DNA from: Nipponacmea schrenckii
Taxonomy: Eukaryota > Mollusca > Gastropoda > Lottiidae
Reading direction: 5' to 3'
DNA: 64,000 bases
Assembly (NCBI GenBank): GCA_030562195.1
Contig: CM060200.1
Location: 8,432,001 to 8,496,000 of the forward strand
The position numbers and the translations under genes are program-made. Positions within the stretch are counted from its first letter, which is position 1, and each line of letters starts with the position of its first letter. Positions 21,954 to 35,300 of the stretch are shown here, in pieces. The notes beneath the pieces were generated by a model, which was not told where the DNA came from, made no database searches, and worked only from the letters and a program-made list of their open reading frames with translations.

Positions 21954-24900
21954 TATATATAATATATTCCTGACTGTTTTACAAAGGTTCAAATGATCAT
22001 CTTTAGCACGTTTTATTCGTTCTAATTCTGAAGGAAGATGCTAAGAAAATCTTATAACATATTGTTTATTTACCCTGTAGATATGAAATCAAATTAAATC
22101 TAATGAAATTTCGTCTGTTATTTGACTTTGATGCTGTAGACAACCACAGAAAACGTCTGACGCCGTAAAAGTCAGGTTTTGTTACAACCAAGTGTTGGAT
22201 GTCGGAGTAGATTTTGAATCAAAACATAGGCTATATATCATATTTTCTTAACAAGGTTACTTTATAGGCGGAAGATGAGGTCCGATACTGTAAGAGCGAT
22301 ATTTATATTAGTTAAAATGCGGCCTCGGGCCCGTCTCACCACTTTCAGTGCAATATTTTACTTTGATAGTTGATTCTTAGATCTTAAGATTTTGTTAAGA
22401 TAATGGAGCGTCATATAGTCGGTTGAGTTTGGGTGGTCAGATGAAATAAAAAAAATATTTCCGCTCATACAAATCAGGAAACCTTAGATTCTGATGTTTT
22501 GATGATGATTTTTACGTCCTTTTTTCTGCCTCTTAAGACAATGATAGAGCACTTAGATTCTTTTATCTCCTATTTCAAACCGTTCATGGATATTTCAAAC
22601 AGGTTCAGGATTCAATTCCAGGAATAGGTCGAAATGTTGTTTAGATTCGGGTCGAGGTCGGATGGGCTGACATGGAAAACGCGTCTGGTAGTTAGGGAGG
22701 GACGATGAACTGAGGCCCTGTGTATTACAGGTCGTATACGACAGTTTGAAATCGGGCAAAATACCATCATTTCACACTGCATAGCTAACAATCTTTCTTC
22801 CGAAGCTGAAAAAAACAAAATTAACAATTCAGAAAATATGAGCCCGATGACAAGTAATATTAGTTGAACCTGACCTCAATAAACGTTTTGTATTTAAATC
22901 TGAAATAAACATGATCTTTATCTCTTTAACATTCCACGCTTTAATAATTAGACCCCTGATTCCACTCCTCACTTACTCTTCTTTATTCAACATTGCAGCA
23001 AGCAGAGATTTCTACAAGCCGGTGACTTATCTGGATTCTAATTAAGAACGCAAGCGGCGAGAATCGGCTTTGATGTTGGATATGAACGACAGGGGGGTAT
23101 GAAAGGTATATGGAGTATGTATTGTACAGAATAACAGTATGAAACGGGGTGAAGAAGAAGATATTTAAATAGAGGCTGTCACACAAATAACAAGTAAATT
23201 AGTGGGTATACATGCTGTAATCGACGACAAATTACCCCATTACAATCTAATACAATATCATTGGAAAGTCGAGATCTGACGAGATTAGACGAGATAAAGA
23301 GATAAAATGGTGACAAACAATGATATGGTTTAGAAGTGATGTGAAGAGCTAGTAAGATTAGACAGCGTATCATTGGGTAGCATCCGACAGATGTAACAAC
23401 TTCTGCCTCTAAAAACACACTTTTATTTTATTTTTTTAATGCTTCTAAGCTGAGGTGAAATTACTGAAACTTAATTGAACATTATCTACGAATCTAAACA
23501 CGTTTAATATCTAAAACAATTTCTAAACTTTTAAACTTTAAATGGAAATTCTTCATTGAATAATGCGCTTAAATGCATGTAATATATTTTAAATACGAGG
23601 CATTCGTTTAATCAGTTTTTAATCAGACGCCTGTGGTTCCTGCATATTCCACGGGGGTCACCAATCGCGAAGGCCTATAATATAAGTCAAGCATATTTTG
23701 CAACTAGTGACGTCATCACGGAATTATAAGAAACACAGACATCAATCTGAAAATTGGAATTGTGCAAATTGATGCTACCGATAGACACACAAAAATTAGA
23801 AAATCTGTGGACAATCATTATCAAATTAAAAAACTAGTAAACAATGGCATGTTATGTACATGAACTATGTCCATACCAATACAAGTCTTATATCAAACAC
23901 CAAATATTGGGGTATCGGGCAATAACTTGGGAATTATTACAAGATTTAAGATAATGACACCATGCCCTTTCTCTCCCATGGGACATGAAACGCGCTCGTC
24001 ATATGGTCGATAAACATCAAAGTAGTGTCCAGTATTTGATTATTCAAGTGGTCAGCTAAGTAGTTAGTATCGTGTTTGGGTCATTCGGACAACTTTTAAA
24101 TGATTTAAAGAGATATCCCAAATGTGTTAACTCTTGTACCATTAACATTCCTGGAAATATGATCACACATTTCTATCACATTGCACACGAAAACGGACCC
24201 AAAGTGTGTATTTTCTGTAATTGTTGGAGCCTTATAGAATTATGGAAATATGCATAAAGGGTCATTTACAAAACGACAAGAGGTTTTACCTGGGATCTGT
24301 TTTGACCATTAACTTTAGTGAATTGGATAATCACATAATAATTGTTTCTTGCTTATGGTTCAAATGCAGATCTTGGTGTTTCGTCTTGTGTTTTTCTCTA
24401 TGAGTTACTGTTCTTATCATCTAAGAATCTAAGGTCACGTCTGATTGTGTAGTAATGAACGCCACGATGGACAACACTTACAACAAACGGAACTATGCTA
24501 TAAATCATCATACTTTATCTTATTTGTCTTATTTATCAATTTCCCTATTCACAACTAGTGTAGGAACTGACATAAAAATAAGAACGTAAATCATAAATAT
24601 TTTTGATTTGCAATATTTTGGTAATCCTGAATTTCCTTTCTGAAGTGTAGCCTCATGTCATACAATCTGATCAAACGGTAATACATAAAGTGGTCATAGC
24701 TTCGAAACCAATATATATGTGTTCTATGGCACACGTAGTCATCGTGTCCTTTCGTTAGCTTGAATTTCGTGCTATGTTCCCTAAAAACAAAAGGAATAGA
24801 CGTAGGGATGGAGGAAAATCCAAGCTCAGAACAAAGACGACAAACGATAAGATATGAACAAAGCTACCAGTATAACTGTTACATTTTATACCTCTCAACA

Positions 24901-27117
24901 TTTAATAAAAACCCTAACAACTTCTTTAAGGCAAATCTAATTTCAACTTATTAAGCTTGATTAAAGGAATAAGTGGGTACTGGAAAAGATTAGTTGTTCC
25001 AATTTGTTTGTAGACTGCCGATGGCGAAAGGTAAAGAGGGAATGTAGAAGGCTGAAGATGGCGACCAAGGAGCTGATGAAGTAACTATATTAGCAGTCTA
25101 ATGATATTACCCATACTTTTATCGTAGGCGCTTCAAGAATTGCCCATAGCTTTTATTTATAATTCTTCATTTACATGTGAGGAAAAACTGAATGATGTGA
25201 GTTAATAAATTTGCCGTCTGATCAGGTAGAGAAGAGTCCTTCCATTCCACCCCTTCAGGCTGTAACCACATGTACTGCTGCTGTTGAGTTTTGACAACAT
25301 TACGCCAGGATGACTGGCAACATGATGGTACGATATTGGTAGGCGAACAACGACCAATTTGACCCTACAAATCTTTTTTGATGTGATGGAGTGTAGACAA
25401 TGATGCCGTGGGCCTGAATTTGATTACTTACACCGCTTTCTGGATAATAGACATTAGAATCAGATAACGATTCCTATAGGCTATATATTCCATTCAATAG
25501 TGATCAATCATAAAGCTGGAAAAATCTTTGATGTGTATCATTCATGTCGGTTTAATATTATTATTAGTTTTTGAGATTTTTTCTTTGTTTATGATCTGAC
25601 TTTATATGAAAATTAATATTACCCGCCAATAGATTTGATATTTCCTAATCGTTTTTCAGATTGTTTATTTGTCCCGAGGAGAAAGATGATTGGGTTTGTC
25701 ATAAACTACAAATTACTCATTACACTGTTACACCCTGGCGTCATTTAGTCTTTTATCATTTTCATCATTCTAGGCTGGAATGATTATATCAATAATAAAA
25801 TGATTGCTTTAATTTATAAAAGGGGCATTTTAGGCAAAAACCATTTATCATCATTTATATATATAATGAGACAATAGTATCAGTTAATTTGCTCAAATAT
25901 AAAATAATAATGTTTGATACGATCAAGACCAAGTCAATGACTTAAAATAATTGTCAAATACCCTTGCTGTGACTTTTACTTACTTAAGCATACTGAATTG
26001 TGCAAAGTTTTGTCTAAAACAATGATCAAACGATGATTTAAAGTGAGATACCTCGGCGACTGTCAGTTATTATCAACAAGGTAAACTTTTGGCTGTAAAT
26101 AACCTTCCTGAAGGAAAAAAGTAAAACGAAAATTGGATATATTGACTTTGTATTGATATTCACATAACTAGTATTGGAATGAAGATATACGGCCTATTAT
26201 CCTGAATATGAATAACGAAATGCAATGGTTGGAGTTTACTGGGCCAGAAGCCTTTATAGCTGCTAAGGAATCATTAACATTTACCTTCGTTGTGGTGCTT
26301 TAGTTTAATGTTTACCCTTCTACTTGCATTGCTGAGCCTGGCTGAACAGTCCCTAATTGATTCATTATCGGCTTATGCCGGGATAACTTCTCACCCTCCT
26401 TAGGTTAGTGAAAAAAGCAGACACCTTTTGGAGCTCCGGCCTCTTTTTAAACCAATAAAATCATACTAATGTTATACCCGAGAAGCTTACATTTTTATCT
26501 TATATGAAAAAAAGGACCAAAATGCAACTTTTAAAGTAATGCTGAAGGCTGAATTTTACTCTTTTGTTGAATACCCGAAACATTAAAGGCATCTTGTATA
26601 GAAAAGTGTACGATTGGAATATGATGGCCTTCGGTTATGAGACTTATAACAACATAAAGCCTTAAAGATGTTCCATTTAAAATTTGTCGTGAGAAATAAT
26701 TAAAAGAGAAATAACCACAAAAACCACGAGAAAACACAAAGAAGAAAATATTGGCGCCTTAAATGAATAATATAAGCAGCGAAGTAGAAAACACGATTTG
26801 TTGTCGATGCTGTGAAAGTTTCAGATTAGCCAACATCGCCAATTTTCGACAACCATCTTTTCTCCAGATCACATCATCGCAGGAGTAAAGGTCGTGCATA
26901 CGCGCGTGATCGCTATAATGAAATAGTGAAATGTGAAATCGGGCATTATAGAATTCTATCTCATTAAGTGAGAAATATGGTGAAGATTTGTGTATTAAAT
27001 GTTGGTATGGAGGTAATTAGGATTGTCATAGACAATAGTTAACAAGAAGAAGGCTTGTCATCATGAAACATTAACTGTACGTCACTGAAATGGTCCTGAA
27101 TAATGATAAAATAAACA
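20426..27117. other. Intergenic stretch, no gene recognised
   Basis: It holds only short ORFs (60-85 codons) without domain-like content. A 41-base poly(A) run lies at 21910-21950. No RNA gene or transposon ORF was recognised. Confidence 0.5.
21910..21950 (+). repeat. Poly(A)41 tract
   Basis: An uninterrupted run of 41 A. It could be a mononucleotide microsatellite or a retroposon tail; nothing upstream of it was recognised as a retroposon. Confidence 0.95.
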
Positions 27118-27119
27118 AT

Positions 27120-28065
27120 AATGTATAATCGTTATATACATTTGTACAATTACAAAATATATATCATTTTGTTGGTACAATCGTAATTAATATTTGTGCA
27201 ATCGTAATATATATTTGAACAAAGGTAATATGATATATTCATTCAATCATAATTTATATTTATGCAATCGTAATACATATTATAAACAATCGTAATACAT
27301 TTTATTATTTTGTACAATCGTAATATATTTCCACAATCGTAATATATATTTGAACAGTGGTAATATATATATATATTCATTTAATCATAATTTATATTTA
27401 TCTCAGTAATACATATTTTAAAAAATCGTTATACATTTTATGTATTGTGTACAATCGTAATATATATATTTCCACAATCGTAATATATAGACTATTTGTA
27501 CAATCGTAATATATATTTGTACAATCGTAATATATATTCGAAGAATCGTAATATATATACATGTATTGGTATGATCGTAATTAATATTTGTACAATGGCA
27601 AATCGTAATATATATATGTACAATCGTAATTATATATATCTGAACAATTGTAATATATATTTTTACAATAATAATTATATATTTAAACCATCTTTATATA
27701 AAGTTGTACAATCGTAATATATAATAATCATATAATCGTTATATATTTTATGAAATATTAATATGTATTTCTACATATCGTAATATAAACTTGTTCAATC
27801 ATAATTTATATTGATCCTTTCGTAAAACATATTTTGTAATGCACATTTTGTACAATCGTAATACCTTGTTTGTTTTTTGTAAAATCGCAATATATATTTA
27901 TCTAATCGTAAGTTATATTTTGTACAATCGCGATATATCTTTGTCGTAATATATTTTTGAACATTATAATGTTCCTTCCAACGGAAATCTTTAGTGGGAA
28001 TTTGTGTACGGACAATAGTAATAGTGTACAATAGAAATATATATTTGTACAATAATAATATATAT
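27120..28065. repeat. AT-rich minisatellite, left part (acaatcgtaatatata unit)
   Basis: Dozens of diverged copies of a roughly 20-bp unit, (t)ttgtacaatcgtaatatata. Some copies have gaacaatcgtaat or caatcataattta variants. ORFs here (27496-27717, 27795-28052) encode repetitive Y/N/I-rich sequence and are not genes. Confidence 0.95.
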
Positions 28066-28080
28066 TTGTAGAAATGTTAT
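28066..28080. repeat. 15-bp target-site duplication, left
   Basis: ttgtagaaatgttat, identical to 28923-28937. It flanks the Penelope-like insertion. Confidence 0.9.
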
Positions 28081-28193
28081 TTATTTATGAAATATGAAAA
28101 AATCCAGGATAATCTTCTAGAGTGCTCTACGTGCACATCCACGGAGCTTTATAGATGATTAGAAAACGAACAATTTCACATAAACATTAAGTT

Positions 28194-28242
28194 TTCTCAA
28201 CAGTCTGTTTCGTAGTAGATTTGCTACCACTCGTCAGGAGAA
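28194..28242 (-). ncRNA. Hammerhead ribozyme-like motif of the Penelope-like element
   Basis: On the minus strand the order is GAGAA-pairing arm TTCTC (28238-28242), core CTGACGA (28231-28237), stem II GTGGTAG/CTACTAC (28224-28230 and 28212-28218, 7 bp with one G-U) closed by CAAAT, core GAAA (28208-28211), short palindromic stem III CAGACTG (28201-28207), UU cleavage dinucleotide (28199-28200) and stem I return GAGAA (28194-28198). This matches the CUGANGA...GAAA...UH hammerhead consensus in type I topology. The minimal stem III is as described for hammerheads of Penelope-like elements, which probably act as dimers. It lies about 65 bp downstream of the endonuclease stop codon, where the terminal repeat of such elements is expected. 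Confidence 0.85.
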
Positions 28243-28306
28243 CAAGACGGTTTGGTTTGAAATATTGCTATGCATGCACGTGGGCACAGTAACTACACAA
28301 GGTGAA

Positions 28307-28921
28307 TTAGACGTCATTTTGTAGGAGAAATTTGCGTGAATGGCGACACGTGCTGATTAGCTCCGAACGCTTGTTTAAGGTTGATTTTTCAGGGTGACAA
28401 ATGATGAAAAACTTTTCCAGGGTACAAAGGTTACATCTTTTTGATATATTCGAGTATGATGATGAGCGTCCTAGAATTTTCCACTTTATCTTATAGTCTT
28501 CGTTGTTTTTTTTCAAAGTCCAAATAAATTTACTGAGTTCGGTGCTGTTTTTTAATCTCTCATCTCGAAAAGATTGGCGATGGTTAGCGTATCTCGATTT
28601 AAATTCAGTATCTGTTAGTCCGACGTAGGTTTCTTGTTTATTATTTGCACTGACTGTGGCCTGGTAAACAATGCTGCGGGCCCGACATTCACCATTTAGT
28701 GGACAGTCTTGCTTCTGACGGCAGTTGCATGGTTTATTATCAGTTACTTTACGGATCGTTCTGGTCGCAGCATTATGTGAGTCTATCAGGTTTTTCATTG
28801 ATGGCATACAGCTGTATGATACTTTTATAGTATTTCTGTTAATGATTGGTCGTAATATATGATCGGGTGGGAAACAGCTATCAATTAACTTTAAGAATTG
28901 TCTTCCGATATTGGTTCTCAC
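28307..28921 (-). CDS. Penelope-like element C-terminal GIY-YIG-type endonuclease domain (partial ORF)
   Basis: 204 codons are open from the insertion boundary to the stop at 28307-28309, without frameshift. The N-terminal part (SYSCMPSMKNLIDSHN) is the linker region of such proteins. A cysteine cluster follows (C65, C67, C73, C79), resembling the zinc-binding linker of some Penelope-like elements. It leads into a GIY-YIG-like core with IVY (84-86) and ETYVGLT (97-103), a conserved Arg/His region (SRYANHRQSF, 109-118) and the likely catalytic Glu in NSTELSKFIW (E128). The C-terminal signature is KRCNLCTLEK and LNKRSELIS. The family's role is nicking target DNA to prime reverse transcription. 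The first codon is GTG at the boundary, so there is no genuine start; this is the tail of a longer RT-endonuclease protein. Family call rests on memory of the motif order. Confidence 0.82.
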   Translation of the reverse strand: MRTNIGRQFLKLIDSCFPPDHILRPIINRNTIKVSYSCMPSMKNLIDSHNAATRTIRKVTDNKPCNCRQKQDCPLNGECRARSIVYQATVSANNKQETYVGLTDTEFKSRYANHRQSFRDERLKNSTELSKFIWTLKKNNEDYKIKWKILGRSSSYSNISKRCNLCTLEKFFIICHPEKSTLNKRSELISTCRHSRKFLLQNDV

Positions 28922-28922
28922 G

Positions 28923-28937
28923 TTGTAGAAATGTTAT
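28923..28937. repeat. 15-bp target-site duplication, right
   Basis: ttgtagaaatgttat, identical to 28066-28080. Confidence 0.9.
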
Positions 28938-29390
28938 ATATTTTTGTACTGTTATAATACATTTATTTAGTTGTATATATCGTGATATACATTTATAATC
29001 TTAAGATATATATTTATACAATCGTGATATATATTTATACAATCGTGATATATATTTATACAATCGTGATATACATTTATAAACTTAAAATATATATTTA
29101 TACAATCGTGATATATATTTTTTTAATCGTGATATATATTTATACAATCGTGATATCATTTATAAACTTAAAATATATATTTATACAATCGTGATATATA
29201 TTTATACAATTGCTGTATATATTTATACAATAGTAATATATTTGTACAATCGTAATATAATTTTTTTACAATCGTAATATAATTTTTTTACAATCGTCGT
29301 TTTAAATATATTTCTATGCAATTGTAATAAATATTATTTTTACAATCCAATGATGATCCTTTGCAATCATGATATACATTTTTGTGTAAA
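28938..29390. repeat. AT-rich minisatellite, right part (acaatcgtgatatatattt unit)
   Basis: Continues the array interrupted by the Penelope-like insertion. The dominant unit here is atcgtgatatatatttatac (about 20 bp), with a higher-order alternation with ataaacttaaaatatatatt. The 70-codon ORF at 28982-29194 (repeated YIYTIVI) is a by-product of the array. Confidence 0.95.
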
Positions 29391-32300
29391 AATTGTGTAT
29401 ATATTTCGAATGAACTTAATCGAAATAGAAATTTGAGTAGTCGAAACAAGTATTATTTTGCAATCGCATATTTAAAAAAAAAAAAATTAAAATGTTTATC
29501 TCGGAGTATATTATAGTAATATGTATCTGTGAAATGGATATATAATGATATTTTTTCATAATACTTAAATGTTTATATTGGAGTATATTAAAGTGATATG
29601 TATTTGCATATTAATAAAGTATACAGATGAAATATCGACAGAAGAAATATAATTAATCGAAAAAAAATTTCATTGGAACAAATCAATGAATAAATTGGAA
29701 TTTGATTTTACAAAATGGTTTCGCCCCATGTATTATAAAAAGGATGGTTTCAAAAATCAGGAATGGTCAGAAGAGCAAACCGATCTGAACAATATTTGAT
29801 TCTCCTAATTGGTTTTAAATCTCCTATCTATTGTTAACATCACAAGTATATTCACTCCAATTTGTCAGAGTATTTGTTTGAACTGAGATGATTCTGTCAC
29901 ATCATATAAATTATATCTTCTAAATGATCTCTAATCGCCTGTCATCGGAGTTGGAATTCGAGATTGTACCAGTGTCGGAGTCGGAGTTAGCGTGTGATGT
30001 CAGTACTGGGCTGAAAGTAAGCGTGTGTTGACAGTGCTGAGCTCGTGAAATTATAAACGCTGATTTTCATGTCGTCTGCAGAGATAAGAGGCTGAAATAA
30101 AAAATACAGAAAATACGCAGCTTTGCACGTGTCTGTTCACAGAGATGACGTTTCACGCTATAAACTAACTAGATTCTATGTATTGTGCTAATTTACTATC
30201 ACTGTCAATTTTTTACCTGCTTTTAGTAAAAATTAAAATTGATGAAAATTATACCTGACTTGTGTCGACATCTGCTAGTTTTTTGTTTTGATCAGATAAA
30301 ATAATATCAGAATTTATCATCTATCTATATAATTCATACCTTTCTGTTGAGTAACATTTTTTCTGCCTTTTTTGTCAGTGACTTGAGCGTACTAAGACTG
30401 CTTGTAATCAATGCTTTTAACAGTATGTTTAATCTACCTGGTTTACCCCTGTCTTTAATGCAGGTCGGAGGGACTGGCATGGAAAAAACTCCACTCATTT
30501 CATTTCATTTAATCAATAAACCTTATACCTTGACAACAATAGCCACATTTCTGATATCATGGAATCTAGAGCCCTCGTCATAAAACCCCGTTTACACAAT
30601 TTATCCGTTCTCGGAAGTGTTCTCAGGACGCTACGGATGAATTTTGTCTAATGTAAAAGGTCGAGCGTTCCAATTCTGACCCACCTCTAAAGGTGTTCTC
30701 GGAACGGTTCTCAGACCGGACTTAATAGATTGTTGTACTGTAAACGCGACCTTCGCCTTTTTGATCATTATCAGAAGCCATTTTTGTTTTCATCCTGGTT
30801 ACATAGCTATATCTTACCTATATTTACCTCTTTCATGAAGAGCTCCATTAGAATTTGTATGAGACCGTTTAAATTATTACTTTGGAACCGTTATCGTACC
30901 GTACCAGCTCGCGACATTGCTGGTTAGCCCAAATGAAATCGCAAATCAGCATACTGATGATATGAGTTTACATGATTTTACTGTTGCCCTATACATTGTG
31001 TTTAAGTTGTGCAGAACACATGGCATCAATTTAACTTTAAGGTTCGTATTGGCATATCAATCCACTTGTTGGGTTATCATATATCATACCAGAAACTCCC
31101 AGAATTATTTGTATTGAAGCTCCAAACTCAATCTGCTGTGGACAAGAGCCATCTTGATTTGACCATCTGATATAATCTAGTAGAAGAAGGGGATAGTCTT
31201 ACACTAGGGTATTGTTCATTATTATGGTTGTAAATATTGTCATTAATTTGTACAAGTGTTGAATTTAACATCCGATACTCAATGTCCAAAGTGTCATAAC
31301 ACTTGTCTAATTTAGATGCATTAGTCTTGCTTTATTTCAAAATAATATTCTTTTCGAATAAGTTATATTCCCCTAACTCAGTGGGGACATCGGTTTCCAG
31401 AAGATCGTCTCACCTGACTCAGTCCACAAAGCACAAAGCCTCATTCTCCCTCTCTCTAATTCTTTGTCATGATCTTGAATTTGACGTCAACCTTCTTCCA
31501 GATATGTGTGCAGTACTTTCATTTTGACTTCTTGACATACACATATTGAAACTTTGTACAGAAACTTAGTATTGGCCAGACTTTGTACGAGGTTGAATTT
31601 CGTGAATTAGCATGGAAATAAATGAGAAATGATTTAATGGACCGTATGGCGTGAACCCCTGAGTTTTAGATTCTGGTGAATTATTTTACGTTTCGAATCA
31701 TAGTAGTAATGAATGGGACTAGAAACAAACTTATATTACAAGAATCCATAAAGGTTAATTTTGGTCTTTAAAGTGTGGATAGCGTAAAAAAAAATGAAAT
31801 AACTGTCTTGTATTGGAATGTTTCATAGATCTATGACGACAAAACTATCCATAAAGGCAATTCATTTGTATGCGTTTAAAACAGGTTTGGAAATAAACCT
31901 TAGATTATCTGAATTCTAACTTTATCTTATTAATTAAATTAAGACCCTTCTTTTATCTCAGGTTTGGTCATTTATTGGGACCAGAGAAATAGTAAAGTGC
32001 TTATAAATTAAGTGAATAAAATCTGGTAATGAAATGATGAGAAGTTTCACTAAGTCCCAATGTATTTAGTTGTAAAATGTTCAATATGAAAGTTATTGAG
32101 ACGAAAGAAACATTATCTATGTGTTGCCTGTGGTGATATACTTTAATTATTCTCTGTTTGATCTGAGCGATCTGGAAACCAAGATAAAATTTTCTACGCT
32201 ATATGCCCCGTATTGCTACAGGCTAAGAAATGTTAACACCAGTTGGGGAGAGAAGTTGCCTGTTTGTTCGCCTCAAGACGTGTAATAACCGACTCTAAAA

Positions 32301-35300
32301 GCCCATATCTTTCCCTCTCTTTATCACCTTCGACCAAAAATGTCGGTAGCCAGCGGTAACTAGTTCGACTCCAGAAATCTGTCAGCTCGCTGAAAGTAAA
32401 GAATTTCCTATAGAATTGATGAGAAACGAGGGAATTTCTTGTTTCAACTCATCAATCGTGCCATAACTAACATTTACATTTCTTAATAGATTAATAAGTA
32501 AATATTCAAGCTGTAAATGAGGCCAACCCCAGGCATTGAGAATAATATCTTCATTTTCTACTTTTGATAAGAAACATAAATATCATCTTTACACTTTTTC
32601 CATTCTGGTCTTACTCCTAATCATACGGCGACGCAGACATCGTTTTGGCATATTGACAATTTAAAGTCTTGCACCAAGAATGGAAAGTTTGTATAAACAA
32701 TTGCTTTCTTTGATATAAATTGTATTTTTAGTTTTATTATTTACAAGGACAAGATACGTTATGAATTATAAATCCACAAAGTGTGATATATTTCTAGTTA
32801 GTTTTGTTATTTTACAATATGCAATATCATTATTGATAATATCCATTTATTGTCTTTATTATTATCATCACTTTGTTTCATTATCATTGTTCTGAAATTT
32901 TATAATCACTTTGTTTCACTATCACAAGGAAAAGATACGTTATGAATTATAAATCCATATTTCATATTTTACAATATGCAATATCATTATTGATAATATC
33001 AATTTATTGTCTTTTTTATTATTATCATTTTGTTTCATTATCATTGTCATGAAATTTTATATTCATTGTTATGAAATTTTTATTATTATTGTCATGAACT
33101 TATCATTATCATGAAATTTTATATTCGTTGTTATGAAATTTTATTATTATTGTCATGAACTTATCATTGTCATGAAATTTTATTATCATTGTCATTATTT
33201 TTCATTATCATTAAATCCTTTTCTGATTTATTTACATGATATATGATGTTTTTCTTTGCATTCGTGTGAACGTAGAGATTTATGAAAATAATGAACTTTA
33301 TTCTTCTTTAATATCATTATCATTACAAATTTATTTTTCATCGAATTTCACTGAACTCGTCCAAGCTGCTAATTCATTATTCAGGAAAAGAATCATGTTT
33401 ATTTTCTTACATATGATATCGGCCAATAATACACTACATATAAGGAATTTATATATTCTTAATTCAACTGCTCCGTTCTGTCGTTAAAAGAGCTTCAAAG
33501 CACGCGTTTGATCTTTAACTTACGCCAAGTAGAGTTGCAACATTATTTTGTTATTTGCCATAAGGTTTGTAAAAGATATTTCTGAATCAAGGTTGAATAT
33601 CATATTCGCAGTAGACATGATTATTATGAAAAGAAATGTTTATAGCCTAGATTATATCAACTGTTCTCTTTCTGTAGGCTCAACCATCGCCAGATTTCAT
33701 TTGGCAAAACTAACAGACCAATGTTTTCGGGCGATCTGCTTTGATTATGTGACGACGCAAGCTTCGTACCGTATGTGTGATCTATTTCAGAGAAGAAGAT
33801 TCCCTAGAGCAGGAAGAATCTAAACAAATAAGAACTATAAAAGGCCAGTTTTAATTGGGAGCTCAAAAACAATGGGGTTTCTTTTGTGGTTTCAATAAGC
33901 TTATCAAATACTTTCTTCTACAGTTCCACAGGCTATCTAACAGATTTCCGTACAAGGCAAACGACTGAGATACGCACTATGTCTAATTCTATTAATTATA
34001 GAGTCCAGTAATATCTTAATTAAAGGAAAAACTTGCGTCTTGTAGAAGAAATTGTCCTGAAGCACGCCCAATTAAGTAGGAACAAGAGATAATATGAAGA
34101 CATTTTGCCAGTGGGGAGGTGTCAATTACACTTTCTCCACGTAAATCAACTATAATACTAAAATAGATAGGCCTTAAGAAATATGAAATGAATTGGGAAA
34201 TATTCTGATGACAATCTGACAAGAATTCATACACCAGTCAAACGTTTTTCATTTTCCTTTACATGGCTACAGGCTGCTTGTTAGTCAATCTATCCACCAT
34301 GGAGGTATAGACGCGTGGTTAGTCCCCCAATTATCGGTGTGAAAAATTCAGAAGTTAATACCTTGGATATTAAAAAAAAAATTTCTTTCCCTGAATTCAA
34401 GCAATAAATATAAAAGTTATTTTTTACACATAAAGGTATATAATATTCTTTTTTGCCACCTTATTATAATTCTAATTAGCAATTTTATTACTTCTTTTGG
34501 GCTTCTAACTTACACAATCATTTCTAAGGATTCGCAAAACAAACCCGAAATTGAAAACACATAGATATGAAGAAGTAAAGGTTTCCAATATGTATAGGGA
34601 ATTGATATTGGACCCGTTTCTTCTGAATATCTAGTCGTGATGTAATAAATAATTTTTGATATTTGTAAAGATATCCAATAAATTTTTGTTAACATTTAAC
34701 ATTTACAGATCGTAGACGAATTCAACTTCATGCTGAGTTCCCAATTCCAAGGAAAAGCTCTCCAATAGGATCTATTTCTGTAAATTAATAAGCAATTCGA
34801 GGAAACAAAGGCGAGTAAATTAACCGCGTGTCCGAGACGTCATTAGAGTGTAAAACTGACCAGTGCCCGAGGTAGACGAATCTTGTTAGGATTTCAATCC
34901 GGGCTAATCAATCTGGTAAACGTGTGTTCAACATATTGACAAGAAACTAAGCTCGTTCAGTCTTTAAATGCTCAGTTAATGGGCTTTAGTTCCACTGTGT
35001 CGCCTGCCTGTTTCCCCCAGGCTTACCACACCCAATAGAAAATCATACTATTATAAAATGGAATATTTCCAGATATCCTTAGGATAGTTTTCACACCCAT
35101 TCATTAAGTTTGATTACTAGACCTTAATATTTGATCCGACATTAAACACTGTATATATTACAGTAAATATTCAAGTTTACTATATATACCCGAAATATGA
35201 AACGGTTCTTTTTTACAGCATGTTCAAAGGGAAAAACGTTTAACTGTCAAACTATTCGCTGTGTAAAAAAATACCCCCCCCCCCCAAAAAAAAAACAAAA

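Larger units (their letters stand above)
28081..28922 (-). mobile_element. 5'-truncated Penelope-like element insertion
   Basis: An 842-bp segment without the surrounding minisatellite character, bounded by a perfect 15-bp direct duplication of minisatellite sequence. On the minus strand it holds, in order, an open reading frame that runs straight in from the right boundary (28921 to 28307), a hammerhead-ribozyme-like motif (28194-28242) and about 110 bp of tail. The reverse transcriptase that should precede the endonuclease is missing, so the copy is 5'-truncated. An open frame and an intact duplication imply a fairly recent insertion. Confidence 0.85.

Noticed and set aside
27496..28052. 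ORFs with YNRNIY-like repeated peptides on both strands
   Set aside because: They are produced by the roughly 20-bp minisatellite unit.
32330..32400. A tRNA-like T-arm pattern (agttcgactcc)
   Set aside because: The preceding sequence does not fold into a cloverleaf: no D-arm or acceptor stem partner was seen.
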